NCBI RefSeq assembly: GCF_034096925.1
Contig: NZ_JAWZSQ010000019.1
Coordinates: 45,606-109,605 of the forward strand
Direction: 5' to 3'
Origin: Patulibacter defluvii
Lineage (GTDB): Bacteria; Actinomycetota; Thermoleophilia; Solirubrobacterales; Solirubrobacteraceae
DNA length: 64,000 nucleotides
The notes below the pieces were generated by a model that saw nothing but the letters and a program-made list of their open reading frames with translations, ran no database searches and had not been told where the DNA came from. Numbering within the stretch: the first letter of the stretch is position 1; each line of letters opens with the position of its first letter. A program made the translations under genes and the position numbers. This document shows, piece after piece, positions 16,911-25,821 of this stretch.

Positions 16911-19769
16911 TCAGGACGCCGGGTCGAGCGCGTCGGCGAGCTGCGAGCGCGAGCGGATGCCGAGCTTCTGGTAGCTCTGGCTGAGGTGGACCTCGACCGT
17001 CTTGGCGGTCACGAACAGCGTCTCGGCGATCTCGCGGTTGGAGAGCCCCTGGGCGGCCAGCTCGGCCACCCGCCGCTGGCTCGGCGTCAGCGCGTCGACC
17101 CCGTGGAGGACCGCCCGCCGCGGCCGCGCACCGGCGTCGAGCAGCGTCCGGCGGGCGCGGTCGGCCAGCCGCCGCGCGCCGACCCGGTAGGCCAGGTCCA
17201 TGCCCTCGCGCAGCGGTGCCCGGGCGCTGCGCGCGTCGCCGGCGGCGAGCACCGCCCCGCCCAGGTCGACCAGCGCCCGCGCGTGCTCCAGCCGCGCCGG
17301 GCTCGGGGCCAGCACGGCGACCGCCTCGCGCAGCAGCGCCGTGCCCTCGTCGCCGCCTCGGACCAGTCCGGCGACCCGCAGCGCGACCCCGATCGCCCGC
17401 GGCAGCTCGGCGCGGCGGGCGAGCCGCAGCTCCTCGTCGGCCAGCTCGCGGGCCCCGTCGCGATCGCCGAGCGCCAGCCGCGCCAGCGCCGCCCGCGAGC
17501 GCCACGGCAGCACCGCCGGCGACCGCCAGCCGAGCGCCTCCATCAGCTCCCCGCACTGCTCCAGGTCGGTGAGCCCGGCGGCGGTCTCCCCCAGCACCAC
17601 CCGCAGCCGGCCGCGGGCGCCGAGGTAGAGCGGCCGGAAGGGACTGCCCTCGAGCGACGTCCCGCGCCACGACTCGTTGGCGGCGACGGCCTCCTCCAGC
17701 TCACCCTGCTCGATCAGCGCGTCGATCAGGAACCCGAGCGCGGCCGGGGCGCCGGCCGTCCAGCCGCGCTCGGCCGAGCGCTCGAGCGAGGTCCGGGCGT
17801 CGGCGGCCGCCTGGTCGACGCGGCCGAAGCGGTGCTCCAGCAGCGAGCGGTAGCGGGTGGCGAAGGCGTACCCGTAGAGCGACCCGCGCAGGCGCGACTC
17901 GGCCAGCGCCGCGTCGAACGCCGGCCGCGCGACGTCGGGCCGCTCCAGCAGGATGCAGGCGGCCAGGCCGAGCGAGTGGATCGGCGCGTCGGGACCGGTC
18001 GCGCGCAGCAGCCCGCCGTCGGCCACGTGCGGCAGCAGCGCCGCGGCGATCGCCGGCGCCGGCTCGCCGCCGGTGACCGCGTCGAAGGCCAGGTTGGCCA
18101 CCACCACCGGCCGCCGCGGGTCGCCCTCGGGCGTCGCGGCGTCGAGCCGCGGCAGGTGCTCCAGCAGCACCGGCCGCAGTCCCTGGTGGAGGCGGGCGGC
18201 GTCGACCAGCTCGCTGTCGACGGCCCGCGCGGCGTCGTCGCCGACCCGCGCCGCCTCCTCGCGGATCGCCAGCAGGCCGTCCGCCGCCGGCTGCGCCTGG
18301 CCGATCAGGAACAGCACCCGCGCGCGGGCGATCGCCGCCTCGACGGCGACCCCGCGGTCGGCCGCGGTCGCGGCGACCTCGGCCAGCCGCTCGATCGCGG
18401 CCAGGTCGCCGGCGCGCGCCTCGGCCAGCCCCAGCTCGAGCGCGACGGCGTCGCGGTCGGCCGCCGCCGGCGGCTCCAGCAGCGCCCGCCGCAGCTGCTC
18501 GACGGCGATCTCCGGAGCGCCCTCGGCGAGCGCGTCGCGGGCCGCGCTCCGCAGCCGCTCGACCACCCACGGGTCGCCGTCGCCGTCGCTGTGCAGCAGG
18601 TGGAGGGCGACCTCGGCGGTGGCGGCGGCCTCGCCGTCGAGCAGCCGCGCCGCTTGCGCGTGCGACGCCGCTCGCTCGGCGGTCGGCAGATCGTCGTGGA
18701 CCGCCTCGCGGACGATCGGGTGGACGAACCGCGGCGGCGACAGCTCCAGGACCCCGGCGACGGCCAGCGCGTCGGCCGCCTGGCGAGCCTCGCCCGCGGA
18801 CAGCCCGGCGAGCGCCGCGGCGTGGCGGAGGCTGCTGCGGTCGCCGAGCACCGCGACCGCGCGGGCGACGGCCTGGGCCTGCGGGCCGAGCCGGCGGATG
18901 TGGCGGCGGACCGCGCGGGCGACGGTCACCGGGGCCAGCTCACCGACCTCGGTGGCGGCCGCGGCGGTCGGGCGGACGCCGTGCTCGGCGAGGTCGCGCA
19001 GCAGCGCCCGCAGCAGGAACGGGTTGCCGCCGGTCGCCGCCCGGCAGGCGCGGACGAAGGCCGGATCGGGCGCGCCGAGCGCGGCCGCGACCAGCTCGCC
19101 GACGGCCTCGTCGCCGAGCGCGCCCGGCCGCAGGATCCGGACCGCCGGCCCGGCCGCCAGCGCGTCGAGCAGGTCCTGCTCGCCGGCCGCCTCGCCGGGG
19201 CGCGCGGTCAGCAGCAGCACCAGCGGCAGGTCCTCCAGCCGCCGGGCCAGGAACTCCAGGAACCGCAGCGACGGCCGGTCGCCCCAGTGAGCGTCGTCGA
19301 TCGTCACCAGCAGCGGCGCCTGGGCGGCCAGGTTCGCGCAGAGCCAGGTCAGGCCGTGGAGGATCGAGAACGAGGGGTCGGCCGCGGCCGGCTCGGCGGG
19401 CCCGCCGACGCCGAGCACCGGGCCGGCCAGGGCGGCGGCGCCGTCGAGCAACGCCGCGCGCTCGTCGGCGGCCGCCACCAGCGGCTCCAGCGCCTGGCGG
19501 ACGAGCCCGAACGAGAAGCCCCGCTCCAGCTCGCTGCCGATCGCGGCCGCGGTCTGGAGGCCGCGCTCGCGGGCGGCGTCGCGGGCCGCCCGCACCAGCG
19601 CGGTCTTGCCGATCCCGGGCATGCCCTCGACCAGCACCACCGCGCCCTCGCCGGCGACGGCGGCGTCGAGCAGCCGCCCGATCCGGCCGAGCTCGTCGTC
19701 GCGTTCGAGCAGGCGGGAGGCGGCGGTCGCGCCACCGCTCTCCGACCCGAGAGACACCCCCTGGTCCAT
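16911..19769 (-). CDS. Large ATP-binding LuxR-family regulator (LAL/MalT-like)
   Basis: A 952-residue regulator. The N-terminus holds a STAND/AAA-type ATPase with Walker A GMPGIGKT at residues 49-56, a Walker B-like VTIDDAHWGD segment (about 150) and a winged-helix region; the middle 500 residues are alanine-rich helical TPR-like repeats; the C-terminus is a LuxR helix-turn-helix, LTPSQRRVAELAAQGLSNRE and onward through KTVEVHLSQSYQKLGI (about 893-940). Such proteins sense a ligand through the ATPase/TPR part and activate target promoters. The target may be the NHL gene directly downstream, or a distant locus. A hexamer TAGGAT lies 9 nt before the ATG. Confidence 0.88.
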   Translation of the reverse strand: MDQGVSLGSESGGATAASRLLERDDELGRIGRLLDAAVAGEGAVVLVEGMPGIGKTALVRAARDAARERGLQTAAAIGSELERGFSFGLVRQALEPLVAAADERAALLDGAAALAGPVLGVGGPAEPAAADPSFSILHGLTWLCANLAAQAPLLVTIDDAHWGDRPSLRFLEFLARRLEDLPLVLLLTARPGEAAGEQDLLDALAAGPAVRILRPGALGDEAVGELVAAALGAPDPAFVRACRAATGGNPFLLRALLRDLAEHGVRPTAAAATEVGELAPVTVARAVRRHIRRLGPQAQAVARAVAVLGDRSSLRHAAALAGLSAGEARQAADALAVAGVLELSPPRFVHPIVREAVHDDLPTAERAASHAQAARLLDGEAAATAEVALHLLHSDGDGDPWVVERLRSAARDALAEGAPEIAVEQLRRALLEPPAAADRDAVALELGLAEARAGDLAAIERLAEVAATAADRGVAVEAAIARARVLFLIGQAQPAADGLLAIREEAARVGDDAARAVDSELVDAARLHQGLRPVLLEHLPRLDAATPEGDPRRPVVVANLAFDAVTGGEPAPAIAAALLPHVADGGLLRATGPDAPIHSLGLAACILLERPDVARPAFDAALAESRLRGSLYGYAFATRYRSLLEHRFGRVDQAAADARTSLERSAERGWTAGAPAALGFLIDALIEQGELEEAVAANESWRGTSLEGSPFRPLYLGARGRLRVVLGETAAGLTDLEQCGELMEALGWRSPAVLPWRSRAALARLALGDRDGARELADEELRLARRAELPRAIGVALRVAGLVRGGDEGTALLREAVAVLAPSPARLEHARALVDLGGAVLAAGDARSARAPLREGMDLAYRVGARRLADRARRTLLDAGARPRRAVLHGVDALTPSQRRVAELAAQGLSNREIAETLFVTAKTVEVHLSQSYQKLGIRSRSQLADALDPAS

Positions 19770-19851
19770 CGCCGGGCGATCCTACGCGACGGCGACTAGG
19801 CGCCGGGCCGGACGTGGCCCGCCGGCGGCGGGACGCCCGGCCCGGTGGCCC

Positions 19852-21132
19852 TCAGCGCGCGACCAGCTGGCGGGCGGCGGCCTCGGCGGCGGCGGTCGGG
19901 AGCGAGCCGGCGATCAGGTAGCTGACGCCGCCGCGGCGGACGCTGACGACGGTCCCGAGCGGGGTCGCCAGCTCGCGGCCGGCGGCGCCGTCGATCGCCA
20001 GCTCGGGCAGCCGCAGCCCGGTCCGGGCGAGGTCGAACGGGTGGTCGCCGGCGCCGGTCTCGAGCACGACCAGCGCGCCCAGCCCCTCGCCGTAGACGAG
20101 CGCCGCGCCCGAGCGGTCGCCGATCCGCAGCTCGCGGACCGCCTTCCGCGGCAGGCCGGCCAGCTGGTTGGGGGCCGCGAGCGGGAACGGGACCGCCTTG
20201 CGGACGGCGGCCACGCCGCTGGCGCCGCGGCGGCCGTCGCCGCCGGTCAGCAGCTTCGAGAGGTCCGGGCCGTCCTCCCCCAGCACGTCGCCGAGCGCGC
20301 GCTCGGCCCGCTTGCGGGCCTCCGCGGAACCGGCGCCGGCGCCGCGGTGGCGCGCCAGCTCGTCGATCCGGACGCTGCGGGCGCCGTCGGGGACGTCGAG
20401 CCGCAGCTGCTCGTCGGCCACCGGCGCGACGCGGACGTCGCTGGCCGCCAGCTCCAGCACCGGCTGCCGCTCGCCGTGGGCGGTCACCGCCAGCCGCAGC
20501 GGGACGCCGGTCTTCGGATCCCACGCCAGCTCGATCGCGCCCAGCAGGCCGCCATCGTGCTTGGGGGCGACCCGCACCGTGTAGGCGGGCCGGCCGCCGA
20601 CGCGGCCCGGCGTCGGCCCGCTCACGTCGACGAAGCGGCGGGCGGCCGAGAGCGCCATCTCGATCATCTGCGGGCTGGCCCGGAAGGCGCCCAGCATCGA
20701 CAGCAGCTGGTCGGTGCCGGCCGGGGCGGTGGCCGTGTAGGCGGTCCGGCCGCGGTGGTCGTAGACGGTCAGCCGGCGGCCGTCGAAGGCGGCCTGGACC
20801 CGGTCGTCGCCCGAGCGGAGGTCGGCGGCGAACCGCCAGTCGCGGCCGACCCGGACCGTGCCGCTGGCGCCGTCGAGCAGCGGTCCGCCGGCGCGGCCGC
20901 GGACGCTCTCGTCGATCAGCCGGCTGGTGAAGCGGACGTCGGCGGTGACGCCGGCCGGCGCCGGCGCGTCGAGGGTGTCGGCCACGGCGCCGGGCAGGCT
21001 GCGGTCCGGCGGCGCGGGCTCGCCGCCGGAGGAGGCCAGCGCCACGGCGCCGCCGCCGAGCACCAGGGCCCCGACGGCCAGCGGCGCGACGACCCGCCGC
21101 GAGAGGCGTTCGAACTGGGGGATGCGCGTCAT
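19852..21132 (-). CDS. LolA/RseB-like exported protein downstream of a two-component system
   Basis: A 426-residue protein with a membrane anchor or signal sequence at residues 13-36 (VVAPLAVGALVLGGGAVALA). The region of about 60-260 looks like the LolA/RseB-type antiparallel beta half-barrel: strands VRVGRDWRFAADL, LTVYDHRGRTAYT, GRPAYTVRVAP, IELAWDPKTGVPLRLAV and PVLELAASDVRV. A C-terminal region of about 100 residues (LRIGDRSGAALVYGEG onward) forms a second beta domain. RseB-like proteins bind lipids or lipoproteins and modulate envelope stress signalling. It lies 50 bp after the kinase gene, so it may be a periplasmic sensor partner of that kinase, or a target. A TACCGT hexamer 10 nt before ATG suggests it also has its own promoter. 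Confidence 0.6.
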   Translation of the reverse strand: MTRIPQFERLSRRVVAPLAVGALVLGGGAVALASSGGEPAPPDRSLPGAVADTLDAPAPAGVTADVRFTSRLIDESVRGRAGGPLLDGASGTVRVGRDWRFAADLRSGDDRVQAAFDGRRLTVYDHRGRTAYTATAPAGTDQLLSMLGAFRASPQMIEMALSAARRFVDVSGPTPGRVGGRPAYTVRVAPKHDGGLLGAIELAWDPKTGVPLRLAVTAHGERQPVLELAASDVRVAPVADEQLRLDVPDGARSVRIDELARHRGAGAGSAEARKRAERALGDVLGEDGPDLSKLLTGGDGRRGASGVAAVRKAVPFPLAAPNQLAGLPRKAVRELRIGDRSGAALVYGEGLGALVVLETGAGDHPFDLARTGLRLPELAIDGAAGRELATPLGTVVSVRRGGVSYLIAGSLPTAAAEAAARQLVAR

Positions 21133-21182
21133 GGTGCGTTCGACGGTACGTCGGTGGCTTGAGAGTTCTCTGACGGTTCCGC

Positions 21183-22574
21183 TCAGGGCTCGCGCGGCAG
21201 CTCGATCGTGATCGTCGCCGCGTCGATCCGGACGCTGCCGCCGTGGCGGGCGGCGGTCGCGGCGACGATCGCCAAGCCGAGCCCCGAGCCGGGCCGGCGG
21301 GCGGCGGTCGCGTCGGGCCCGCGCCAGAAGCGGCGCAGCGCCTGGGCGGCCTGCTCGGGCGCGATCCCCGCCCCCTCGTCGCGGACGCTCAGCCGCGCGC
21401 GGTCGCCGTCAGCGGCGGCGACGATCGTCACCCGGCCGCCGGCGGGCCCGTGGCGGCGGGCGTTCTCGACCAGGTTGCGCAGCGCCCGCTCGAGCGCCCC
21501 GGCCTGGCCGCGGACGGCGAGCGCCGGGTCGACCTCGACGGTCAGCTCCGGCCCCGGGGCTGCGCCGACGACCGCGGCCACCACGTCGGCCAGGAGCACC
21601 CGCTCGGCCGGCCGCGCCGCGCCCTCCTCCCGCTCCAGCGCTAGCAGGTCGTCGACCAGCAGCGCGAGCCGTTCGGCGTCGGCCTCGAGCTCGCGCAGGA
21701 CCTCGGCGTCGGCGCCGTGGCGGGCGGCGTAGGCGGCGTTGCCGCGGAGCGCGGTGACCGGCGTCCGCAGCTCGTGCGAGGCGTCGGCCAGCAGCCGCCG
21801 CTCGGCCGCCCGCGCGCGGTCGAGCGCGTCGAGCATCCCGTTCAGCGTCTCGGCCAGCGCGGTCAGCTCGTCGCCGCCGGGCCCGGCCTCCAGCCGCCGC
21901 CCCGGCACCGGGTCCTCGGCGATCGCCCGCGCGCCGCGGGCCAGCCGCCGCAGCGGCCGCAGCCCGGCGCTGGTGAGGACCGCGGCCAGCAGCCCGCCGA
22001 GCGCGGCCGCGACCAGCGCGGCGATCGCGATCACCCGCCGCAGCGACGCGAAGGTGTCCTCGATGTCGGCCACCGACGAGGCGACGACGACCACGCCGCC
22101 CGAGGCCCGCCGGCCGCTGGTGGTCAGCGGCACGGCGTAGGTCCGGATCGGCTCGCCGCCGAGCCGGGCGTCGGCGTAGCCGGCCCGCCCGTCGCGCAGC
22201 GCGCGGTCGAAGGCGGCCGTCCGCGGCAGCACCCGGAAGCCGAGCGAGACAGACCGCCCCTCGCTCAGCATCCGCCCGCGGCGGTCGTGGACCTGGACCC
22301 ACACCTGGCGGCCGCCGGAGCCGAGGTCGAGCGCGCCGCGGGTGCCGACCAGGGCCGGCGTCGTCGCCACCAGCTGGGCGACGTCGACCGCCCGCGCCCG
22401 CAGCTCGCGGTCGACGCCGTCGCGCAGCTGCCGCTCGACCACCAGCGTCGCGACCGCCCCGAGCGCGAACAGCGAGACGAGCACCGCCACCGCCGCCGCC
22501 CCGACCAGCCGTCCGCGCAGCGTCCGCGGCAGCCGCCGGCGGCGCCGGCGCGGGCGGTCGGCGGCGTCGCTCAC
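21183..22574 (-). CDS. Two-component sensor histidine kinase
   Basis: A 463-residue membrane kinase: transmembrane helices at about 21-47 and 180-203 enclose an extracytoplasmic sensor domain of about 130 residues; then a HAMP domain (205-255), a HisKA domain with phospho-acceptor His267 (ADASHELRTP), and a HATPase_c domain with N box (LVENARRHG, Asn371), G1 box DEGAGI (399-404) and G2 box GSGLGL (429-434). The Arg-rich N-terminus is cytoplasmic. The start is GTG at 22574, overlapping the stop of the response regulator gene by 4 bp (GTGA), so the pair is translationally coupled. The signal is unknown; the downstream LolA-like protein points to the cell envelope. Confidence 0.92.
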   Translation of the reverse strand: MSDAADRPRRRRRRLPRTLRGRLVGAAAVAVLVSLFALGAVATLVVERQLRDGVDRELRARAVDVAQLVATTPALVGTRGALDLGSGGRQVWVQVHDRRGRMLSEGRSVSLGFRVLPRTAAFDRALRDGRAGYADARLGGEPIRTYAVPLTTSGRRASGGVVVVASSVADIEDTFASLRRVIAIAALVAAALGGLLAAVLTSAGLRPLRRLARGARAIAEDPVPGRRLEAGPGGDELTALAETLNGMLDALDRARAAERRLLADASHELRTPVTALRGNAAYAARHGADAEVLRELEADAERLALLVDDLLALEREEGAARPAERVLLADVVAAVVGAAPGPELTVEVDPALAVRGQAGALERALRNLVENARRHGPAGGRVTIVAAADGDRARLSVRDEGAGIAPEQAAQALRRFWRGPDATAARRPGSGLGLAIVAATAARHGGSVRIDAATITIELPREP

Positions 22575-23236
22575 GGGCGCAGCGAGAAGCCGCTGCCGCG
22601 GATCGTGCGGATCGCCGGCGGCTCGCCGAGCTTGCGCCGCAGGTAGCCGACGTAGCGGTCGACGACGTTCTCGCTCGCCCCGTCCTCCCAGATCTCGCTG
22701 ATCGCCCGCTCGCGGGTGACGACCCCGCGCGGCCCGGTCCGCAGCAGCAGCTCCAGCAGCGCGGCCTCGCGGGCGGTGAGGGCGATCTCGCGGCCGTCGC
22801 GGGTGGCGGTACGGGCGTCGGGGTCGAGCACGATCCCGGCCGCCGACGGCAGCGCCCCGGCGGCGGTGGTCGGCCCGCGGCGGCCGAGCGCCCGCACCCG
22901 CGCCAGCAGCTCCGAGGTTGCGAACGGCTTCACCAGGTAGTCGTCGGCGCCGGCGTCGAGCCCGGTCACCCGGTCCTCGATCGCGTCGCGGGCGGTCAGC
23001 AGCAGCACCGGCACGCCGAGCCCCTTGGCCCGCAGCCGGCGGCAGACCTCGAGCCCGTCGATCCCCGGCATCGCGACGTCGAGCACGACCACGTCGGGGA
23101 CGGCCCGCTCGACCGCCACCAGCGCCGCGCCGCCGTCGGGGGCGGCGGTGACGTCGTGGCCCTCCGCCCGCAGGGTCCGCTCCAGCATCCGCAGCACGGG
23201 CAGGTCGTCGTCGACGATCAGCACGCGCACGGCCAT
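22571..23236 (-). CDS. OmpR-family response regulator
   Basis: A 221-residue response regulator. The receiver domain (1-118) has the acidic pocket DDD (9-11), phospho-acceptor Asp53 (VVLDVAMPG), the Thr of LLLTARD and the Lys of YLVKPF. The C-terminal winged helix (about 130-221) shows EIALTAREAALLELLL, ERAISEIWED and VDRYVGYLRRKLG, ending with the usual IRTIRGSGFSL hairpin. It is the first gene of the regulator-kinase-LolA-like operon and should be phosphorylated by the kinase to control transcription. GAGGAT lies 6 nt before the ATG, with no Shine-Dalgarno sequence, so the transcript is probably leaderless. Confidence 0.93.
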   Translation of the reverse strand: MAVRVLIVDDDLPVLRMLERTLRAEGHDVTAAPDGGAALVAVERAVPDVVVLDVAMPGIDGLEVCRRLRAKGLGVPVLLLTARDAIEDRVTGLDAGADDYLVKPFATSELLARVRALGRRGPTTAAGALPSAAGIVLDPDARTATRDGREIALTAREAALLELLLRTGPRGVVTRERAISEIWEDGASENVVDRYVGYLRRKLGEPPAIRTIRGSGFSLRP

Positions 23237-23285
23237 CGGCTGATCCTCGCACGCGCGGCCGCGGGGACCGCCCGGACGGCCGGGC

Positions 23286-24458
23286 TCAGCCGCCGATCGG
23301 CGTCCGCTGGTCGCCGTCCTCGAGCGCGATCGAGCGGTAGCGGCAGGCGCCGACGCGGCGCGAGAAGACGGTGTTGGCGATCAGCCAGACGGCCACGATC
23401 CGGGCCGGCGGCTCGCCGCCGATCGCGCGCCGGTAGTCGTCCAGCAGCGGTCGCCGGTCGCTCACCCAGCGGCCGAGGTCGGCGCTGCCCGAGCGGACCA
23501 CCCAGTGGGTCTCGCGCTGGCACCACCACGGCAGCGGGCAGCGGAAGACGGTGCCGACCGGCAGCGCCGCGCTCCACATGTAGGTCAGGTCGAGCCCGTT
23601 GTCGAACTCGACCGCGATCGACAGGTAGTCGTGGGTCGGCTGGGCGTGCTCGGGCAGCCGCGAGGGCAGCTGCTCGACCAGCCACTCCCAGCGGAGGCCG
23701 GTGGTCGCGGTCAGCGGCGCGTCGACCGGGAACTGGAGGATCCCGACGTCGCCGGCGCTGTGGCAGCAGAGCTCGTGGCCGTCGGCGCGGTAGATCTCGC
23801 CCGGGCCGAGCCGCCACAGGTAGTGCCAGCCGTCGGGCGGGACGACCGGCTCGCGGTGGCGGCGGAGAGCCGGCGCCAGCCAGCGCTCGTCGGCCGCGGC
23901 GGCCGCGGTCAGGCCGGCCTCGGCGTCGCCGTCGCGCCAGCGGACGACGGCGACGGTGAAGCCGCCGCTGATCCCGGTCCGCGGCTCGGCGGGGTCGAAG
24001 GCGCCGGCGCGGTCGAGGAACTCGCCCGGCGGCTTGGTCGCCAGCCGCAGCGGCCCGTCGCTCTCGGCGCGGAAGGTCGCGTCGTCGCCGACGACCTTCG
24101 CCGGCGGCCCGTCGCCGACCCGGTACCAGAGCCCGACCGTCGGCCCGAAGGCGACGTCGAGCGCCCGCGACAGCACCAGCCGGCCGTGGGCGACCAGCGT
24201 CACCGCGTCGCCGGCGGCGAGCACGATCCCGCTGTCGCTCCAGCCCTCCGGTGTCGGCGCGACCGTCCGCCACCAGCGGTCCTCGACCAGCGGCCCGAGG
24301 CCGTCGAGCGCGCCGTCGATCGTGGCCCGGAAGTCGTCCGCGCTGGCGGGCCGCTCGCCGCCTCGCCAGCGCGCGCGCAGCCGCGCGGCCGCGAACCGCG
24401 CCGTCGTCACCGCGACCGAGCCCCGCCCCGGTCGGATCGTCCCGTCGTCCCCCGACAT
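23286..24458 (-). CDS. DUF3047-like protein
   Basis: A 390-residue protein without a signal peptide. The C-terminal 170 residues resemble the DUF3047 family: GLRWEWLVEQLPSRLPEH, an acidic-aromatic strand YLSIAVEFDNGLDLTYMWS, RETHWVVRSGSADLGRW, then IVAVWLIANTVFSRRVGACRYRSIAL. The N-terminal 200 residues contain beta-strand-rich sequence with GIVLAAGDAVTLVAHGRLVLSR, similar to lectin-like or PA-IL-like jelly-roll sugar-binding domains, but I am unsure. DUF3047 proteins are of unknown function. A hexamer TACGGT 8 nt before the ATG (24458) supports this start. It lies between the two-component operon and the M15-like hydrolase gene; no functional link is clear. Confidence 0.6.
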   Translation of the reverse strand: MSGDDGTIRPGRGSVAVTTARFAAARLRARWRGGERPASADDFRATIDGALDGLGPLVEDRWWRTVAPTPEGWSDSGIVLAAGDAVTLVAHGRLVLSRALDVAFGPTVGLWYRVGDGPPAKVVGDDATFRAESDGPLRLATKPPGEFLDRAGAFDPAEPRTGISGGFTVAVVRWRDGDAEAGLTAAAAADERWLAPALRRHREPVVPPDGWHYLWRLGPGEIYRADGHELCCHSAGDVGILQFPVDAPLTATTGLRWEWLVEQLPSRLPEHAQPTHDYLSIAVEFDNGLDLTYMWSAALPVGTVFRCPLPWWCQRETHWVVRSGSADLGRWVSDRRPLLDDYRRAIGGEPPARIVAVWLIANTVFSRRVGACRYRSIALEDGDQRTPIGG

Positions 24459-24512
24459 GGCGGCGGACCGTACCCGAGCGCGACCGCGCGCGACGGCGCT
24501 GGCCGGCGGCGG

Positions 24513-25610
24513 CTAGATGCTGCCGACCAGCTGCACGTGGTCGGCCTCGGCGGCGCCGGCGAAGGGCCGGGTCAGGCCGAAGCGCCGGAGGGTCGCCTCG
24601 GGGACGCCCTCCAGCCCCGGGGTGTCCGAGGCCTCGCCGCGGGTGTGCGGGTCGTTGGGGAAGCCGCCGACCTCGATCGAGTGCTGCGGGGTGCGGTAGC
24701 CGGAGAGCCCGATCAGGTGCAGGTGGAGCGCGTGGGCCATCCGCGTCAGGCGGGCGGCAATCTGCGGCTCGTCGCCGTAGGTGTAGTTGGTGCCGCTGGC
24801 GGGGAAGAAGCCGGAGCCGCCGCCGTCGCCGGGCGCGACGCCGCCGGAGAGCGCGCGCATCTGGGCGGCCTGGATCCGGTCGAGCTGCCGCTCCAGGCCC
24901 TTGCGGGTGCTGCGCAGCGTGGCCAGCTGGGCGCTGGTGCGGTCGCGCGAGCGGACGTAGCGCAGCTGCTGCTCGACCAGCTCCAGCTTGACCTGCGCGA
25001 TCGCGTCGTGCTGGGTCTGGATCGCGGCGGTGCGGCTGGCCTGCTGCGACTGCAGCCGGGTCAGCCGCCGCGTCTCGGCGGCGACCTGCTGGTGCTCGCG
25101 ACGGACGCGGACGGTGACGTCGGCGTTGCGCTGGGCGATCCGCCGCAGCTGGCCGACGCGGTCGAGCAGGTCGGCGAAGCCGTGGGAGTCGAGTGCGATC
25201 GTCACCAGGTCGGTCCGCGGCGCCTCGTAGACGGCCACCAGCTGGTCGGCGAGCACCCGCTGGTCGCGGGCGTCCTGGGCCCGCAGCCCGACCAGCCGCG
25301 TGCGCGAGTCGCGCAGCTCGGCCTGGAGCCGTTCGAGCGCGGCGCGGTCGGCGGCCAGCCGCGGCTCGATCCCGCCCAGCTGCCGGCGCAGCTCGTCGAT
25401 CCGCGGCTGGAAGCCGCTGACCCGCTGCTGGTCGGCCCGCCGCTCGGCCTGGAGCTGGCGGTCGCGGGAGCGGGAGCGCTCGATCCGGCCGCTCAGCTGA
25501 CCGCCGTCGGCGGCGACCGCTGGCGCGGGAACGGCCAGCAGGCAGGCGATCGCGGACAGCGCGACGGCACGACGGGCGGTGGGCACGGGGCGGCGGACGG
25601 CGTGGGGCAT
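24513..25610 (-). CDS. Secreted coiled-coil protein with peptidase M15-like domain
   Basis: A 365-residue exported protein. A signal peptide (residues about 11-34, ending AVAADGG) is followed by a long coiled coil (about 38-245) with the look of PcsB/EnvC/RipA-type peptidoglycan hydrolase activators, and a C-terminal domain (about 270-365). That domain fits the peptidase M15 pattern: LSGYRT, then PHTRGEASD (His322, Asp329) as the H-x6-D zinc pair, and EADH (Glu355, His358) as the base and third ligand. It is probably a DD- or LD-type peptidoglycan peptidase whose activity is controlled through the coiled coil, perhaps by FtsEX. No ftsEX lies in the window. The start at 25610 precedes the signal peptide. 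Confidence 0.68.
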   Translation of the reverse strand: MPHAVRRPVPTARRAVALSAIACLLAVPAPAVAADGGQLSGRIERSRSRDRQLQAERRADQQRVSGFQPRIDELRRQLGGIEPRLAADRAALERLQAELRDSRTRLVGLRAQDARDQRVLADQLVAVYEAPRTDLVTIALDSHGFADLLDRVGQLRRIAQRNADVTVRVRREHQQVAAETRRLTRLQSQQASRTAAIQTQHDAIAQVKLELVEQQLRYVRSRDRTSAQLATLRSTRKGLERQLDRIQAAQMRALSGGVAPGDGGGSGFFPASGTNYTYGDEPQIAARLTRMAHALHLHLIGLSGYRTPQHSIEVGGFPNDPHTRGEASDTPGLEGVPEATLRRFGLTRPFAGAAEADHVQLVGSI

Positions 25611-25785
25611 GATCGGGCACCGCGGCGGCGGCCGGACGACGCTGGCAGCCGTGGCGGGCCGGGCGCGCACGGCCGGTTGCAGGCGAGCGCGGCGCCGCCA
25701 GGGGCGCGCTCGCGCGCCACGTCGCGAGCGGCGGCCCGCCAGCTCGCACGCTCCCGCCCACCGCCGCCCCGACTCTCGATGATGT

Positions 25786-25808
25786 TGAGACTCGCTCTCA
25801 TGTAGTCT
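25786..25808 (+). promoter_or_regulatory. Zur-like operator and -10 of the metal uptake operon
   Basis: TGAGA-CTCGC-TCTCA (25786-25800) is a perfect 5-bp-arm dyad directly upstream of a -10 hexamer TAGTCT (25803-25808), 13 nt before the ATG of the permease-lipoprotein gene. A closely similar sequence lies in the promoter of the CobW gene at 30676-30690 on the opposite strand. Sharing of one site by a metal importer and a CobW GTPase is what a zinc (Zur) or manganese regulon would show. The regulator gene is not in the window. Confidence 0.6.
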
Positions 25809-25821
25809 CCCCCGCGCCGCC

